Positions 23,801 to 36,700 of a stretch of DNA of 64,000 bases are shown here, in pieces. The position numbers were made by a program, and so were the translations under genes. The stretch covers positions 21,024,666-21,088,665 of the forward strand of contig NC_092579.1 of the NCBI RefSeq assembly GCF_037975245.1, written 5' to 3'. The stretch is from Apostichopus japonicus. Taxonomy: Eukaryota; Echinodermata; Holothuroidea; Aspidochirotida; Stichopodidae. Within the stretch, counting starts at the first letter, position 1. Each line of letters opens with the position of its first letter. A model generated the notes under the pieces. That model had not been told where the DNA came from. It searched no databases and saw nothing but the letters and a program-made list of their open reading frames with translations.

Positions 23801-26800
23801 TCCGGACATCTCTAAACGCGCTGTATATACGTAATGTGTAATGATCAGAAAAATGGTTAATTTTTATTTTTTTCAAAATCGATTTACTTTAGTTATGGAG
23901 CCTACTAGGATGTCCGGTAAGCACCACATTAAAGTAGAAAGGTTCCTCTTTTACGTGGTATACCTCTACTATCGGTAACAAAAATGATTTCTTGACCAAA
24001 AGTGACCTTGAAGTTTTAACCCCGATACAGACCCTTCTCTAAACGCGCTGTATATACGTAATGTGTAATGATCAGAAAAATGGTTAATTTTTATTTTTTT
24101 CAAAATCGATTTACTTTAGTTATGGAGCCTACTAGGATGTCCGGTTAGCACCACATTAAAGTAGAAAGGTTCCTCTTTCACGTGGTATACCTCTACTATC
24201 GGTAACAAAAATGATTTCTTGACCAAAAATGGCCTTAAAGTTTTAACCCCGATCCGGACATCTCTAAACGCGCTGTATATACGTTATGTGTAATGATCAG
24301 AAAAATGGTTAATTTTATTTTTTTCAAAATCGATTAACTTTAGTTATGGAGCCTACTAGGATGTCCGGTTAGCACCACATTAAAGTAGACAGGTTCATCT
24401 TTTACGTGGTATTCCTCTACTATCGGTAACAAAAATGATTTCTTGACCAAAAATGGCCTTAAAGTTTTAACCCCGATCCGGACATCTCTAAACGCGCTGT
24501 ATATACGTAATGTGTAATGATCAGAAAAATGGTTAATTTTTATTTTTTTCAAAATCGATTTACTTTAGTTATGGAGCCTACTAGGATGTCCGGTTAGCAC
24601 CACATTAAAGTAGACAGGTTCATCTTTTACGTGGTATTCCTCTACTATCGGTAACAAAAATGATTTCTTGACCAAAAGTGACCTTGAAGTTTTAACCCCG
24701 ATACAGACCCTTCTCTAAACGCGCTGTATATACGTAATGTGTAATGATCAGAAAAATGGTTAATTTTTATTTTTTGCAAAATCGATTTACTTTAGTTATG
24801 GAGCCTACTAGGATGTCCGGTTAGCACCACATTAAAGTAGAAAGGTTCCTCTTTCACGTGGTATACCTCTACTATCGGTAACAAAAATGATTTCTTGACC
24901 AAAAATGGCCTTAAAGTTTTAACCCCGATCCGGACATCTCTAAACGCGCTGTATATACGTTATGTGTAATGATCAGAAAAATGGTTAATTTTATTTTTTT
25001 CAAAATCGATTAACTTTAGTTATGGAGCCTACTAGGATGTCCGGTTAGCACCACATTAAAGTAGACAGGTTCATCTTTTACGTGGTATTCCTCTACTATC
25101 GGTAACAAAAATGATTTCTTGACCAAAAATGGCCTTAAAGTTTTAACCCCGATCCGGACATCTCTAAACGCGCTGTATATACGTAATGTGTAATGATCAG
25201 AAAAATGGTTAATTTTTATTTTTTTCAAAATCGATTTACTTTAGTTATGGAGCCTACTAGGATGTCCGGTTAGCACCACATTAAAGTAGACAGGTTCATC
25301 TTTTACGTGGTATTCCTCTACTATCGGTAACAAAAATGATTTCTTGACCAAAAGTGACCTTGAAGTTTTAACCCCGATACAGACCCTTCTCTAAACGCGC
25401 TGTATATACGTAATGTGTAATGATCAGAAAAATGGTTAATTTTTATTTTTTGCAAAATCGATTTACTTTAGTTATGGAGCCTACTAGGATGTCCGGTTAG
25501 CACCACATTAAAGTAGAAAGGTTCCTCTTTTACGTGGTATACCTCTACTATCGGTAACAAAAATGATTTCTTGACCAAAAGTGACCTTGAAGTTTTAACC
25601 CCGATACAGACCCTTCTCTAAACGCGCTGTATATACGTTATGTGTAATGATCAGAAAAATGGTTAATTTTTATTTTTTTCAAAATCGATTTACTTTAGTT
25701 ATGGAGCCTACTAGGATGTCCGGTTAGCACCACATTAAAGTAGACAGGTTCCTCTTTTACGTGGTATACCTCTACTATCGGTAACAAAAATGATTTCTTG
25801 ACCAAAAGTGACCTTGAATTTTTAACCCCGATACGGACCCTTCTCTAAACGCGCTGTATATACGTTATGTGTAATGATCAGAAAAATGGTTAATTTTATT
25901 TTTTTCAAAATCGATTAACTTTAGTTATGGAGCCTACTTGGATGTCCGGTTAGCACCACATTAAAGTAGACAGGTTCATCTTTCACGTGGTATACCTCTA
26001 CTATCGGTAACAAAAATGATTTCTTGACCAAAAGTGACCTTGAATTTTAACCCCGATACAGACCCTTCTCTAAACACGCTGTATATGCGTAATGTGTAAT
26101 GATCAGAAAAATGGTTAATTTTATTTTTTTTTAAAATCGATTAACTTTAGTTATGGAGCCTACTAGGATGTCCGGTTAGCACCACATTAAAGTAGAAAGG
26201 TTCCTCTCTCACGTGGTATACCTCTACTATCGGTAACAAAAATGATTTCTTGACCAAAAATGACCTTAAAGTTTTAACTCCGATACGGACCACTCTCTAA
26301 ACGCGCTGTATATATACGTTATGTGTAATGATCAGAATTTCTTTTTTTTCTTCAAAATCGTTTAACTTTAGTTATGGAGCCTACTAGGATGTCCGAATAG
26401 GACCACATTAAAGTAGAAAGGTTCCTCTCTCACATGGTATACCTCTTCTATCGGTAACAAAAATGATTTCTTGACCAAAAATGACCTTAAAGTTTTAACT
26501 CCGATACGGACCACTCTCTAAACGCGCTGTATATACGTTATGTGTAATGATCAGAATTTCCTTTTTTTTATTCAAAATCGTTTAACTTTAGTTATGGAGC
26601 CTACTAGGATGTCCGAATAGGACCACATTAAAGTAGAAAGGTTCCTCTCTCACATGGTATACCTCTCCTATCGGTAACAAAAATGATTTCTTGACCAAAA
26701 ATGACCTTAAAGTTTTAACTCCGATACGGACCACTCTCTAAACGCGCTGTATATATACGTTATGTGTAATGATCAGAATTTCTTTTTTTTCTTCAAAATC

Positions 26801-27225
26801 GTTTAACTTTAGTTATGGAGCCTACTAGGATGTCCGAATAGGACCACATTAAAGTAGAAAGGTTCCTCTCTCACATGGTATACCTCTTCTATCGGTAACA
26901 AAAATGATTTCTTGACCAAAAATGACCTTAAAGTTTTAACTCCGATACGGACCACTCTCTAAACGCGCTGTATATACGTTATGTGTAATGATCAGAATTT
27001 CTTTTTTTTCTTCAAAATCGTTTAACTTTAGTTATGGAGCCTACTAGGATGTCCGAATAGGACCACATTAAAGTGGAAAGGTTCCTCTTTCACGTGGTAT
27101 TCCTCTACTATCGGTAACAAAAATGATTTCTTGACCAAAAGTGGCCTTAAAGTTTTAACCCTGATACGGACATCTCTAAACGCGCTGTATATACGTTATG
27201 TGTAATGATCCAAAAAATGATTAAT
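20890..27225 (-). repeat. Left satellite array, ~225-bp unit, about 28 tandem copies
   Basis: Each unit carries GATTAACTTTAGTTATGGAG, CCTACTAGGATGTCCGGTTA, CACGTGGTATACCTCTACTA, TCGGTAACAAAAATGATTTC, TTGACCAAAA, ACCCCGAT and AACGCGCTGTATATACGT. Spacing is close to 225. A three-unit higher-order repeat of 676 bp is evident: identical stretches start at about 23664, 24340 and 25016. The four units nearest the centre (about 26330-27070) form a subfamily with CCGAATAGGACCACATT in place of CCGGTTAGCACCACATT. The 70-residue frame in many units begins at TTG rather than ATG and is not treated as a gene. Confidence 0.97.
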
Positions 27226-27850
27226 TCCTGTGTGGGCAATTGGGCCTTTGAGGTTGCTGCATGGGTCCCGTTACAGTTAAAATATGAAGTCGTTGGTATT
27301 TTTGGATACCGCAATGTCCAATAGGGCCAACACCTCTAAACGAATTATCCTGCTTTTTGTTAACATAATCAAATCACGTGTGGGCCATGGGCCCTTTAGG
27401 CCATGGTAAAGGATAAATTTGTAGTCATAGGTTTTTCTTTTTTTAATACCCGACAACCTTATGGTCCAGCGCCAATAAAAAGAAATCATACTGCTCTCTT
27501 TTCACATGATTAAATCATGTGTGGGCCACGGGCCCTTTCTGGCTGCTGTATGGGTCCTGGTACATCATAAAGTTGTTGTTATTAGTATTTTTGGATACCC
27601 CAATTTCCAAAGGGTCCAATGCCACTTTAAGAATCACCCTGCTCTCATTTCACATAAATGAATCATATGTGGGCCACAGGCCTTTTTTGGTTGCTGCCTG
27701 CATGGGCCCATGTACATCATAAAGTTGCTGTAATTAGTATTTTGGGACACCCCAATGTTTAACTGGTGTACCGCAAAATGAATTATCCTTGTCTCTTTTC
27801 GCATGATTAATACCATTTTGATGGGCCCTTCTGCAGGGCCCGTCACAAGG
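27226..27850 (+). repeat. ~145-bp tandem repeat, left arm of the core palindrome
   Basis: GTGTGGGC or a close variant recurs at about 27230, 27378, 27519 and 27667, followed by GGGCCC, TGCTG, TGGGTCC and a segment with TTGGATACC. A degenerate fifth copy ends near 27850. The first two units are the inverted counterpart of 28410-28575: for example CCAATAGGGCCAACACCTCT on this side and its reverse complement around 28470-28490. Confidence 0.85.
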
Positions 27851-28240
27851 TACAATTACTTTCATTGCTATGGTTCTAAAAGTATCTTACTTTGAGTTTT
27901 ATCCAGCGCTTTTGCCTTGCGTCTTTCACATGATTAAATCAACATTTGAGCCCCCTATTTTAATTGAAGGCACATTTAGACTACATACACGCACATTGTG
28001 TGGCACGGCAGCAACACATAACCTTGAATCCTGGTCATAAACGGACATAAGCTGCCCATTAAACCCTCTGTCTCTTTTCAAATCTTCTGGGTTCCCGGTC
28101 CAGTTGAGTATCGAATCGATGCAGACTGGGTTGAAAGTAAACGCGGGCCAAGTGCAGTGCAATGCAATAAACTAGGCTCACATCACTGCAAGATGCGAGC
28201 CATCATAATGACGTCACAGGTCGATTTACTGCAAATTTAT
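27851..28240. other. Unique centre of the giant inverted repeat
   Basis: About 390 bases that do not belong to either tandem family. A 78-codon ATG frame on the minus strand (28162-27926) lies here; I do not recognise its product and it has no visible domain. It may be chance or a remnant of element coding sequence. Confidence 0.5.
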
Positions 28241-28612
28241 CCTCTACCATGGCCCAGACAACCTCAAGGGCCCATGGCCCACGCGTGATTTGATCATGTG
28301 CAAAGACACAAGGATTATTATAGTTGCATTGGACCCTTTATACATTGGAGAAACCAAAAAATACCATCTACGACTTTTATCTGTACCGGGCCCCAGGCAA
28401 CAGCCATAAAGTGCCCATGGCCCACACATGATTTGATTATGTTAACAAAATCAGGATAATTCTTTTAGAGGTGTTGGCCCTATTGGACATTGCGGTATCT
28501 AAAAATACCAACGACTTCATTTTAACTGTAACGGGGCCCATGCAGCAACCTCAAAGGCCCAATTGCCCACACAGGAATTAATCATTTTTTGGATCATTAC
28601 ACATAACGTATA
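28241..28612 (-). repeat. ~145-bp tandem repeat, right arm of the core palindrome
   Basis: Two to three units in inverted orientation (GCCCATGGCCCACRC-type motifs at about 28268 and 28413, and GGCCCAATTGCCCACACAGG near 28553). They run into the start of a satellite unit (ATCATTTTTTGGATCATTAC, then ACATAACGTATATA), mirroring the left junction at 27190-27240. The satellite unit is cut off at about 28612. Confidence 0.85.
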
Positions 28613-28802
28613 TATATGTTGAATTTGACATGTTGATAGACGTAATGACATATTGGTATTTTGTCTCGATATGTTCATATGGAATTGTAACATGTTGATA
28701 TCGAATTGGACATATATATTAACTTGGACACTCCACTTTCTTTTTCGACATTTATGGAACGTTTGGCTCTCCGTACTCTTCGACTGTCTTTGTGTTATGT
28801 TT

Positions 28803-29144
28803 TCACTTAGTTTTGTATGATCTGATCATCTGATCACTGTATCGTCTCTGTATTCCAATCAAGTCTTGGTAATAAACAGAAAGTAATTCATCAATTCTTT
28901 TCATGTTGCGATCACTCAGCTGATTAGATTTAAGAACTTTCATTCTCGATTCAGCATGACCAATTGTTCGTGGTACCGAAACTTTACGAACGTTTCTGGT
29001 AATACTATTTATATCTACATCTATATTAATATGTCGGTTCAAGTCACCGAGAAGTAACCCAGACCAAAAAGCAGATGACGGTAATAAAACAGTCTCCAAT
29101 TCTTTCATAAGTACTGGAGAGTAAAATAGATTGGGATCATACAT
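28803..29144 (-). pseudogene. Transposase-like ORF fragment (113 codons)
   Basis: A minus-strand frame starts MYDPNLFYSPVLMKELETVL and continues with SAFWSGLLLGDLNRHIN and a basic, helical-looking C-terminus. The pattern of NPxxFYSP, xxxPxxxLWSG and LGDL resembles the C-terminal part of transposon-encoded proteins seen in many invertebrate genomes, but I cannot name the family. Once the nested element is discounted, the frame continues upstream only about a dozen codons past the insertion point before an in-frame stop (TAG). It is therefore a remnant, or one exon of a larger gene. It has no link to the flanking host genes. Confidence 0.45.
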
Positions 29145-29157
29145 TTGTTCTTGTATT

Positions 29158-30163
29158 CACTGGCGGATCCAAGGGGGGGGGGGCCAAGGGGGGCCATGCC
29201 CCCCCCAAAGGTGAGCAAAAAAGTGTTTCCGAACATCCGCTAAATCGTATGATTGGAAATTTAAAAAATCGAGAGGAATAGCAGTGGTAGACTAGTCTAA
29301 ACCTTTTTGTTTTCTGGTTTAAAATTAAATGCAGAGCTCCCAACTGACCCGCGATTCGCGGGAATTAGACCCGCAGTCTAACACCCAAACCCGCTGACCC
29401 GCACAAGCGTGCGAAAAAACCGCATTGTAATTGTCAAGTATACATAAAAAAATTTGCATCGAATTTTGACTTAGCAACCATCATTTCTTTAGCATTTAGC
29501 ATAATAGAGTATAAAACCTCCTTTACAGCATCATTTGAACCTTTGAATTGGGGCGAGCAGCGAACATTTTCATGCCACGGGAAAGAATGAATTATCACCT
29601 ACTATTCAATTTATTGATGTTACACAAAAAAAAATGCATATTTCTCAGAAAATTTTGGGTGACAAAAGCCTTTCTAAGTGCCACCATTTTACATGTAGGC
29701 ATCACCAGGATTCCAAAAAAATTCAATAGGGGAGGGGGACACCCCCTCCCCTTATACCCCTCCCCCAGGACGGCGATTCGTGGCATGGACCAGCATTTGC
29801 CTTCTCAAGAGTTGGGAGCTATGTAAATGTATGAGCATGAGGATTTACAGTTTAACACCATTTTGCAGTTACAGGCTGGTTGTAAGAAATTTATAACCTA
29901 TGAGAAATAAAATTTCTTGAGAAAGATGATCCCAACTTTCTTTTATAAATATTTTAGAAAATTACACCTGGGAAACATTTTTTTTAGAAGTAAATTAACA
30001 TCACCATTGTACACTTTTGTCGCACCAAATTGCATCTGAGGGCATTCAGCAATAGAAAATTTTCCAAAGGGGAGGGGGGCACCCCATCCCCTTAGACCCC
30101 TCCCCCATATCACTCTAATGCCACTTTGGCCCCTCCCAAACAGAGGCCCTGGATCCGCCAGTG
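29158..30163. mobile_element. Nested hAT-type non-autonomous element, 1006 bp
   Basis: The ends are inverted repeats: CACTGGCGGATCCA at the left and its exact reverse complement at the right. They are flanked by a perfect 8-bp direct repeat CTTGTATT (29150-29157 and 30164-30171), the target length typical of the hAT superfamily. There is no transposase frame. The interior has G/C-homopolymer-rich ends and two copies of a GGGGAGGGGGxCACCCC...CCCCTCCCCC block about 340 bp apart (about 29729 and 30069). It is inserted just upstream of the transposase-like fragment. Confidence 0.88.
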
Positions 30164-30704
30164 CTTGTATTTGATATGCTACTGGATGTAACTAAGTGTG
30201 AATATAGGGTTTGTCATGTCTCATAGAGAGTCTGTTTAACTTATAAGACGTTTTATTGTTTTGATAATATTACAAATTATACTTTTACAAAGAGGTAATG
30301 AGAAGAGAGATTAATATCGTCAGTCATTCTTTAGAACCTCAAGATCATACTGCAGGATGATTCGTACTAGTTAACAAAAGTATCCGATCGTGTGTTAAAT
30401 GTACAATGTATTCCACACAGACTTCATGTTGGTTATATGTGGTCTTATGGTACGATGTGAAGATTTTCTTGTCATGCCTCAAAAAGGTAAATGACTAACT
30501 TCTTTTGAAAGAGAATACAGTACGACAAAAAGTTATCAATTTTATTTGATTACATATTTTGTCTATATAGTCTGATATTTCGGTACAGGTGGAGCACAGA
30601 AGTAGATTTGATACAAACAGTAGCTATGGAGCACAAATATTCAGTTTGTTCCGACAAGAAGGACAAAATTGAATCATAATTAAATCTAATCAAGAAATCA
30701 GTTT

Positions 30705-33700
30705 TGTTATAGGGGTCTGTATCGGGGTTAAAACTTTAAGGCCATTTTTGGTCAAGAAATCATTTTTGTTACCGATAGAAGAGGTATACCACGTGAAAGA
30801 GGAACCTTTCTACTTTAATGTGGTGCTAACCGGACATCCTAGTAGGCTCCATAACTAAAGTTAATCGATTTTGAAAAAAAAAAAATTAACCATTTTTCTG
30901 ATCATTACACATTAGGTATATACAGCGCGTTTAGAGAAGGGTCCGGATCGGGGTTAAAACTTTAAGGCCATTTTTGGTCAAGAAATCATTTTTGTTACCG
31001 ATAGTAGAGGAATACCACGTAAAAGAGGAACCTTTCTACTTTAATATGGTGGTAACCGGACATCCTAGTAGGCTCCATAACTAAAGTAAATCGATTTTGA
31101 AAAAAAAAAAAATCATAAATTTTTCTGATCATTACACATAACGTATATACAGCGCGTTTAGAGATGTCCGTATCGGGGTTAAAACTTCAAGGTCACTTTT
31201 GGTCAAGAAATCATTTTTGTTACCGATAGTAGAGGTATACCACGTAAAAGAGGAACCTTTCTACTTTAATATGGTGCTAACCGGACATCCTAGTAGGCTC
31301 CATAACTAAAGTTAATCGATTTTGAAAAAAAAAAAATTAACCATTTTTCTGATCATTACACATTACGTATATACAGCGCGTTTAGAGAAGGGTCCGGATC
31401 GGGGTTAAAACTTTAAGGCCATTTTTGGTCAAGAAATCATTTTTGTTACCGATAGTAGAGGAATACCACGTAAAAGAGGAACCTTTCTACTTTAATATGG
31501 TGGTAACCGGACATCCTAGTAGGCTCCATAACTAAAGTAAATCGATTTTGAAAAAAAAAAAATCATAAATTTTTCTGATCATTACACATAACGTATATAC
31601 AGCGCGTTTAGAGATGTCCGTATCGGGGTTAAAACTTCAAGGTCACTTTTGGTCAAGAAATCATTTTTGTTACCGATAGTAGAGGTATACCACGTAAAAG
31701 AGGAACCTTTCTACTTTAATATGGTGCTAACCGGACATCCTAGTAGGCTCCATAACTAAAGTTAATCGATTTTGAAAAAAATAAAATTAACCATTTTTCT
31801 GATCATTACACATAACGTATATACAGCGCGTTTAGAGAAGGGTCTGTTTCCGGGTTAAAATTTCAAGGTCACTTTTGGTCAAGAAATCATTTTTGTTACC
31901 GATAGTAGAGGTATACCACATAAAAGAGGAACCTTTCTACTTTAATGTGGTGCTAACTGGGCATCCTAGTAGGCTCCATAACTAAAGTTAATCGATTTTG
32001 AAAAAAATAAAAATTAACCATTTTTCTGATCATTACACATTACGTATATACAGCGCGTTTAGAGATGTCCGTATCGGGGTTAAAACTTTAAGGCCACTTT
32101 TGGTCAAGAAATCATTTTTGTTACCGATAGTAGAGGTATATCACGTGAAAGATGAACCTTTCTACTTCAGTGTGGTGCTAACCGGACAAACTAGTAGGCT
32201 CCATAACTAAAGTTAATCGATTTTGAAAAAAATAAAAATCATAAATTTTTCTGATCATTACACATAACGTATATACTGCGCGTTTAGAGAAGGGTCTGTA
32301 TCGGGGTTAAAACTTTAAGGCCATTTTTGGTCAAGAAACCATTTTTGTTACCGATAGTAGAGGTATACCACGTGAAAGATGAACCTGTCTACTTTAATGT
32401 GGTGCTAACCGGACATGCCAGTAGGCTCCATAACTAAAGTTAATCGATTTTGAAAAAATAAAAATTAACCATTTTCTGATCATTACACATTACGTATATA
32501 CAGCGCGTTTAGAGATGTCCGTATCGGGGTTAAAACTTTAAGGGAATTTTTGGTCAAGAAATCATTTTTGTTACCGATAGTAGAGGCATACCACGTAAAA
32601 GATGAACCTTTCTACTTTAATGTGGTGCTAACCGGACATCCTAGTAGGCTCCATAACTAAAGTTAATCGATTTTGAAAAAAATAAAATTAACCATTTTTC
32701 TGATCATTACACATAACGTATATACAGCGCGTTTAGAGAAGGGTCTGTATCGGGGTTAAAACTTCAAGGTCACTTTTGGTCAAGAAATCATTTTTGTTAC
32801 CGATAGTAGAGGTATACCACGTAAAAGATGAACCTGTCTACTTTAATGTGGTGCTAACCGGGCATCCTAGTAGGCTCCATAACTAAAGTTAATCGATTTT
32901 GAAAAAATAAAAATTAACCATTTTTCTGATCATTACACATAACGTATATACAGCACGTTTAGAGATGTCCGTATCGGGGTTAAAACTTTAAGGCCATTTT
33001 TGGTCAAGAAATCATTTTTGTTACCGATAGTAGAGGTATACCACGTGAAAGATGAACCTGTCTACTTTAATGTGGTGCTAACCGGACATGCCAGTAGGCT
33101 CCATAACTAAAGTTAATCGATTTTGAAAAAAATAAAAATCATAAATTTATCTGATCATTACACATAACGTATATACAGCGCGTTAAGAGATGTCCGTATC
33201 GGGGTTAAAACTTTAAGGCCATTTTTGGTCAAGAAACCATTTTTGTTACCGATAGTAGAGGTATACCACGTGAAAGATGAACCTGTCTACTTTAATGTGG
33301 TGCTATAACCGGACATGCCAGTAGGCTCCATAACTAAAGTTAATCGATTTTGAAAAAATAAAAATTAACCATTTTTCTGATCATTACACATTACGTATAT
33401 ACAGCGCGTTTAGAGATGTCCGTATCGGGGTTAAAACTTTAAGGCCATTTTTGGTCAAGAAATCATTTTTGTTACCGATAGTAGAGGTATACCACGTGAA
33501 AGATGAACCTGTCTACTTTAATGTGGTGCTAACCGGACATGTCAGTAGGCTCCATAACTAAAGTTAATCGATTTTGAAAAAAATTAAAATTAACCATTTT
33601 TCTGATCATTACACACTACGTATATACAGCGCGTTTAGAGATGTCCGTATCGGGGTTAAAACTTTAAGGCCATTTTTGGTCAAGAAATCATTTTTGTTAC

Positions 33701-36700
33701 CGATAATAGAGGTCTATCACGTGAAAGATGAACCTGTCTACTTTAATGTGGTGCTAACCGGACATGCCAGTAGGCTCCATAACTAAAGTTAATCGATTTT
33801 GAAAAAAATTAAAATTAACCATTTTTCTGATCATTACACACTACGTATATACAGCGCGTTTAGAGATGTCCGTATCGGGGTTAAAACTTTAAGGCCATTT
33901 TTGGTCAAGAAATCATTTTTGTTACCGATAATAGAGGTCTATCACGTGAAAGATGAACCTGTCTACTTTAATGTGGTGCTAACCGGACATGCCAGTAGGC
34001 TCCTTAACTAAAGTTAATCGATTTTGAAAAAATAAAAATTAACCATTTTTCTGATCATTACACATAACGTATATACAGCACGTTTAGAGATGTCGGTATC
34101 GGGGTTAAAACTTTAAGGCCACTTTTGGTCAAGAAATCATTTTTGTTACCGATAGTAGAGGTATACCACGTGAAAGATGAACCTGTCTACTTTAATGTGG
34201 TGCTAACCGGACATGCCAGTAGGCTCCATAACTAAAGTTAATCGATTTTGAAAAAAATAAAAATCATAAATTTATCTGATCATTACACATAACGTATATA
34301 CAGCGCGTTTAGAGATGTCCGTATCGGGGTTAAAACTTTAAGGCCATTTTTGGTCAAGAAACCATTTTTGTTACCGATAGTAGAGGTATACCACGTGAAA
34401 GATGAACCTGTCTACTTTAATGTGGTGCTAACCGGACATGCCAGTAGGCTCCATAACTAAAGTTAATCGATTTTGAAAAAATAAAAATTAACCATTTTCT
34501 GATCATTACACATTACGTATATACAGCGCGTTTAGAGATGTCCGTATCGGGGTTAAAACTTTAAGGCCATTTTTGGTCAAGAAATCATTTTTGTTACCGA
34601 TAGTAGAGGTATACCACGTGAAAGATGAACCTGTCTACTTTAATGTGGTGCTAACCGGACATGTCAGTAGGCTCCATAACTAAAGTTAATCGATTTTGAA
34701 AAAAATTAAAATTAACCATTTTTCTGATCATTACACACTACGTATATACAGCGCGTTTAGAGATGTCCGTATCGGGGTTAAAACTTTAAGGCCATTTTTG
34801 GTCAAGAAATCATTTTTGTTACCGATAGTAGAGGTATACCACGTAAAAGAGGAACCTTTCTACTTTAATGTGGTGCTAACCGGACATCCTAGTAGGCTCC
34901 ATAACTAAAGTTAATCGATTTTGAAAAAAATAAAATTAACCATTTTTCTGATCATTACACATAACGTATATACAGCGCGTTTAGAGAAGGGTCTGTATCG
35001 GGGTTAAAACTTCAAGGTCACTTTTGGTCAAGAAATCATTTTTGTTACCGATAGTAGAGGAATACCACGTAAAAGAGGAACCTTTCTACTTTAATGTGGT
35101 GCTAACCGGGCATCCTAGTAGGCTCCATAACTAAAGTTAATCGATTTTGAAAAAATAAAAATTAACCATTTTTCTGATCATTACACATAACGTATATACA
35201 GCACGTTTAGAGATGTCCGTATCGGGGTTAAAACTTTAAGGCCACTTTTGGTCAAGAAATCATTTTTGTTACCGATAGTAGAGTTATATCACGTGAAAGA
35301 TGAACCTGTCTACTTTAATGTGGTGCTAACCGGACATCCTAGTAGGCTCCATAACTAAAGTTAATCGATTTTGAAAAAAATAAAAATCATAAATTTTTCT
35401 GATCATTACACATAACGTATATACAGCGCGTTTAGAGATGTCCGTATCGAGGTTAAAACTTCAAGGTCACTTTTGGTCAAAAAATCAGTTTTGTTACCGA
35501 TAGTAGAGGTATACCAGGTGAAAGATGAACCTGTCTACTTTAATGTGATGCTAACCGGACATGCCAGTAGGCTCCATAACTAAAGTTAATCGATTTTGAA
35601 AAAATAAAAATTAACCATTTTTCTGATCATTACACATTACGTATATACAGCGCGTTTAGAGATGTCCGTATCGGGGTTAAAACTTTAAGGCCATTTTTGG
35701 TCAAGAAATCATTTTTGTTACCGATAGTAGAGGAATACCACGTGAAAGATGAACCTGTCTACTTTAATGTGGTGCTAACCGGACATGCCAGTAGGCTCCA
35801 TAACTAAAGTTAATCGATTTTGAAAAAAATAAAAATCATAAATTTATCTGATCATTACACATAACGTATATACAGCGCGTTTAGAGATGTCCGTATCGGG
35901 GTTAAAACTTTAAGGCCATTTTTGGTCAAGAAACCATTTTGTTACCGATAGTAGAGGTATACCACGTGAAAGATGAACCTGTCTACTTTAATGTGGTGCT
36001 AACCGGACATGTCAGTAGGCTCCATAACTAAAGTTAATCGATTTTGAAAAAAATTAAAATTAACCATTTTTCTGATCATTACACACTACGTATATACAGC
36101 GCGTTTAGAGATGTCCGTATCGGGGTTAAAACTTTAAGGCCATTTTTGGTCAAGAAATCATTTTTGTTACCGATAGTAGAGGTCTATCACGTGAAAGATG
36201 AACCTGTCTACTTTAATGTGGTGCTAACCGGACATGTCAGTAGGCTCCATAACTAAAGTTAATCGATTTTGAAACAAATTAAAATTAACCATTTTTCTGA
36301 TCATTACACACTACGTATATACAGCGCGTTTAGAGATGTCCGGATCGGGGTTAAAACTTTAAGGCCATTTTTGGTCAAGAAATCATTTTTGTTACCGATA
36401 GTAGAGGTATACCACGTGAAAGAGGAACCTGTCTACTTTAATGTGGTGCTAACCGGACATCCTAGTAGGCTCCATAACTAAAGTTAATCGATTTTGAAAA
36501 AAATAAAATTAACCATTTTTCTGATCATTACACACTACGTATATACAGCGCGTTTAGAGATGTCCGTATCGGGGTTAAAACTTTAAGGCCATTTTTGGTC
36601 AAGAAATCATTTTTGTTACCGATAGTAGAGGTCTATCACGTGAAAGATGAACCTGTCTACTTTAATGTGGTGCTAACCGGACATGCCAGTAGGCTCCATA

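Larger units (their letters stand above)
28613..30704. mobile_element. ~2.1-kb insertion interrupting a satellite unit
   Basis: To the left a satellite unit stops after ACATAACGTATATA; to the right the satellite resumes with GGGTCTGTATCGGGG, lacking only about 16 bases of the normal unit. The 2.1 kb between is therefore foreign to the array. It contains a transposase-like ORF fragment on the minus strand and a nested 1-kb hAT-type element. I could not identify clean terminal repeats or a target duplication for it, so its own class is unknown. Confidence 0.6.
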
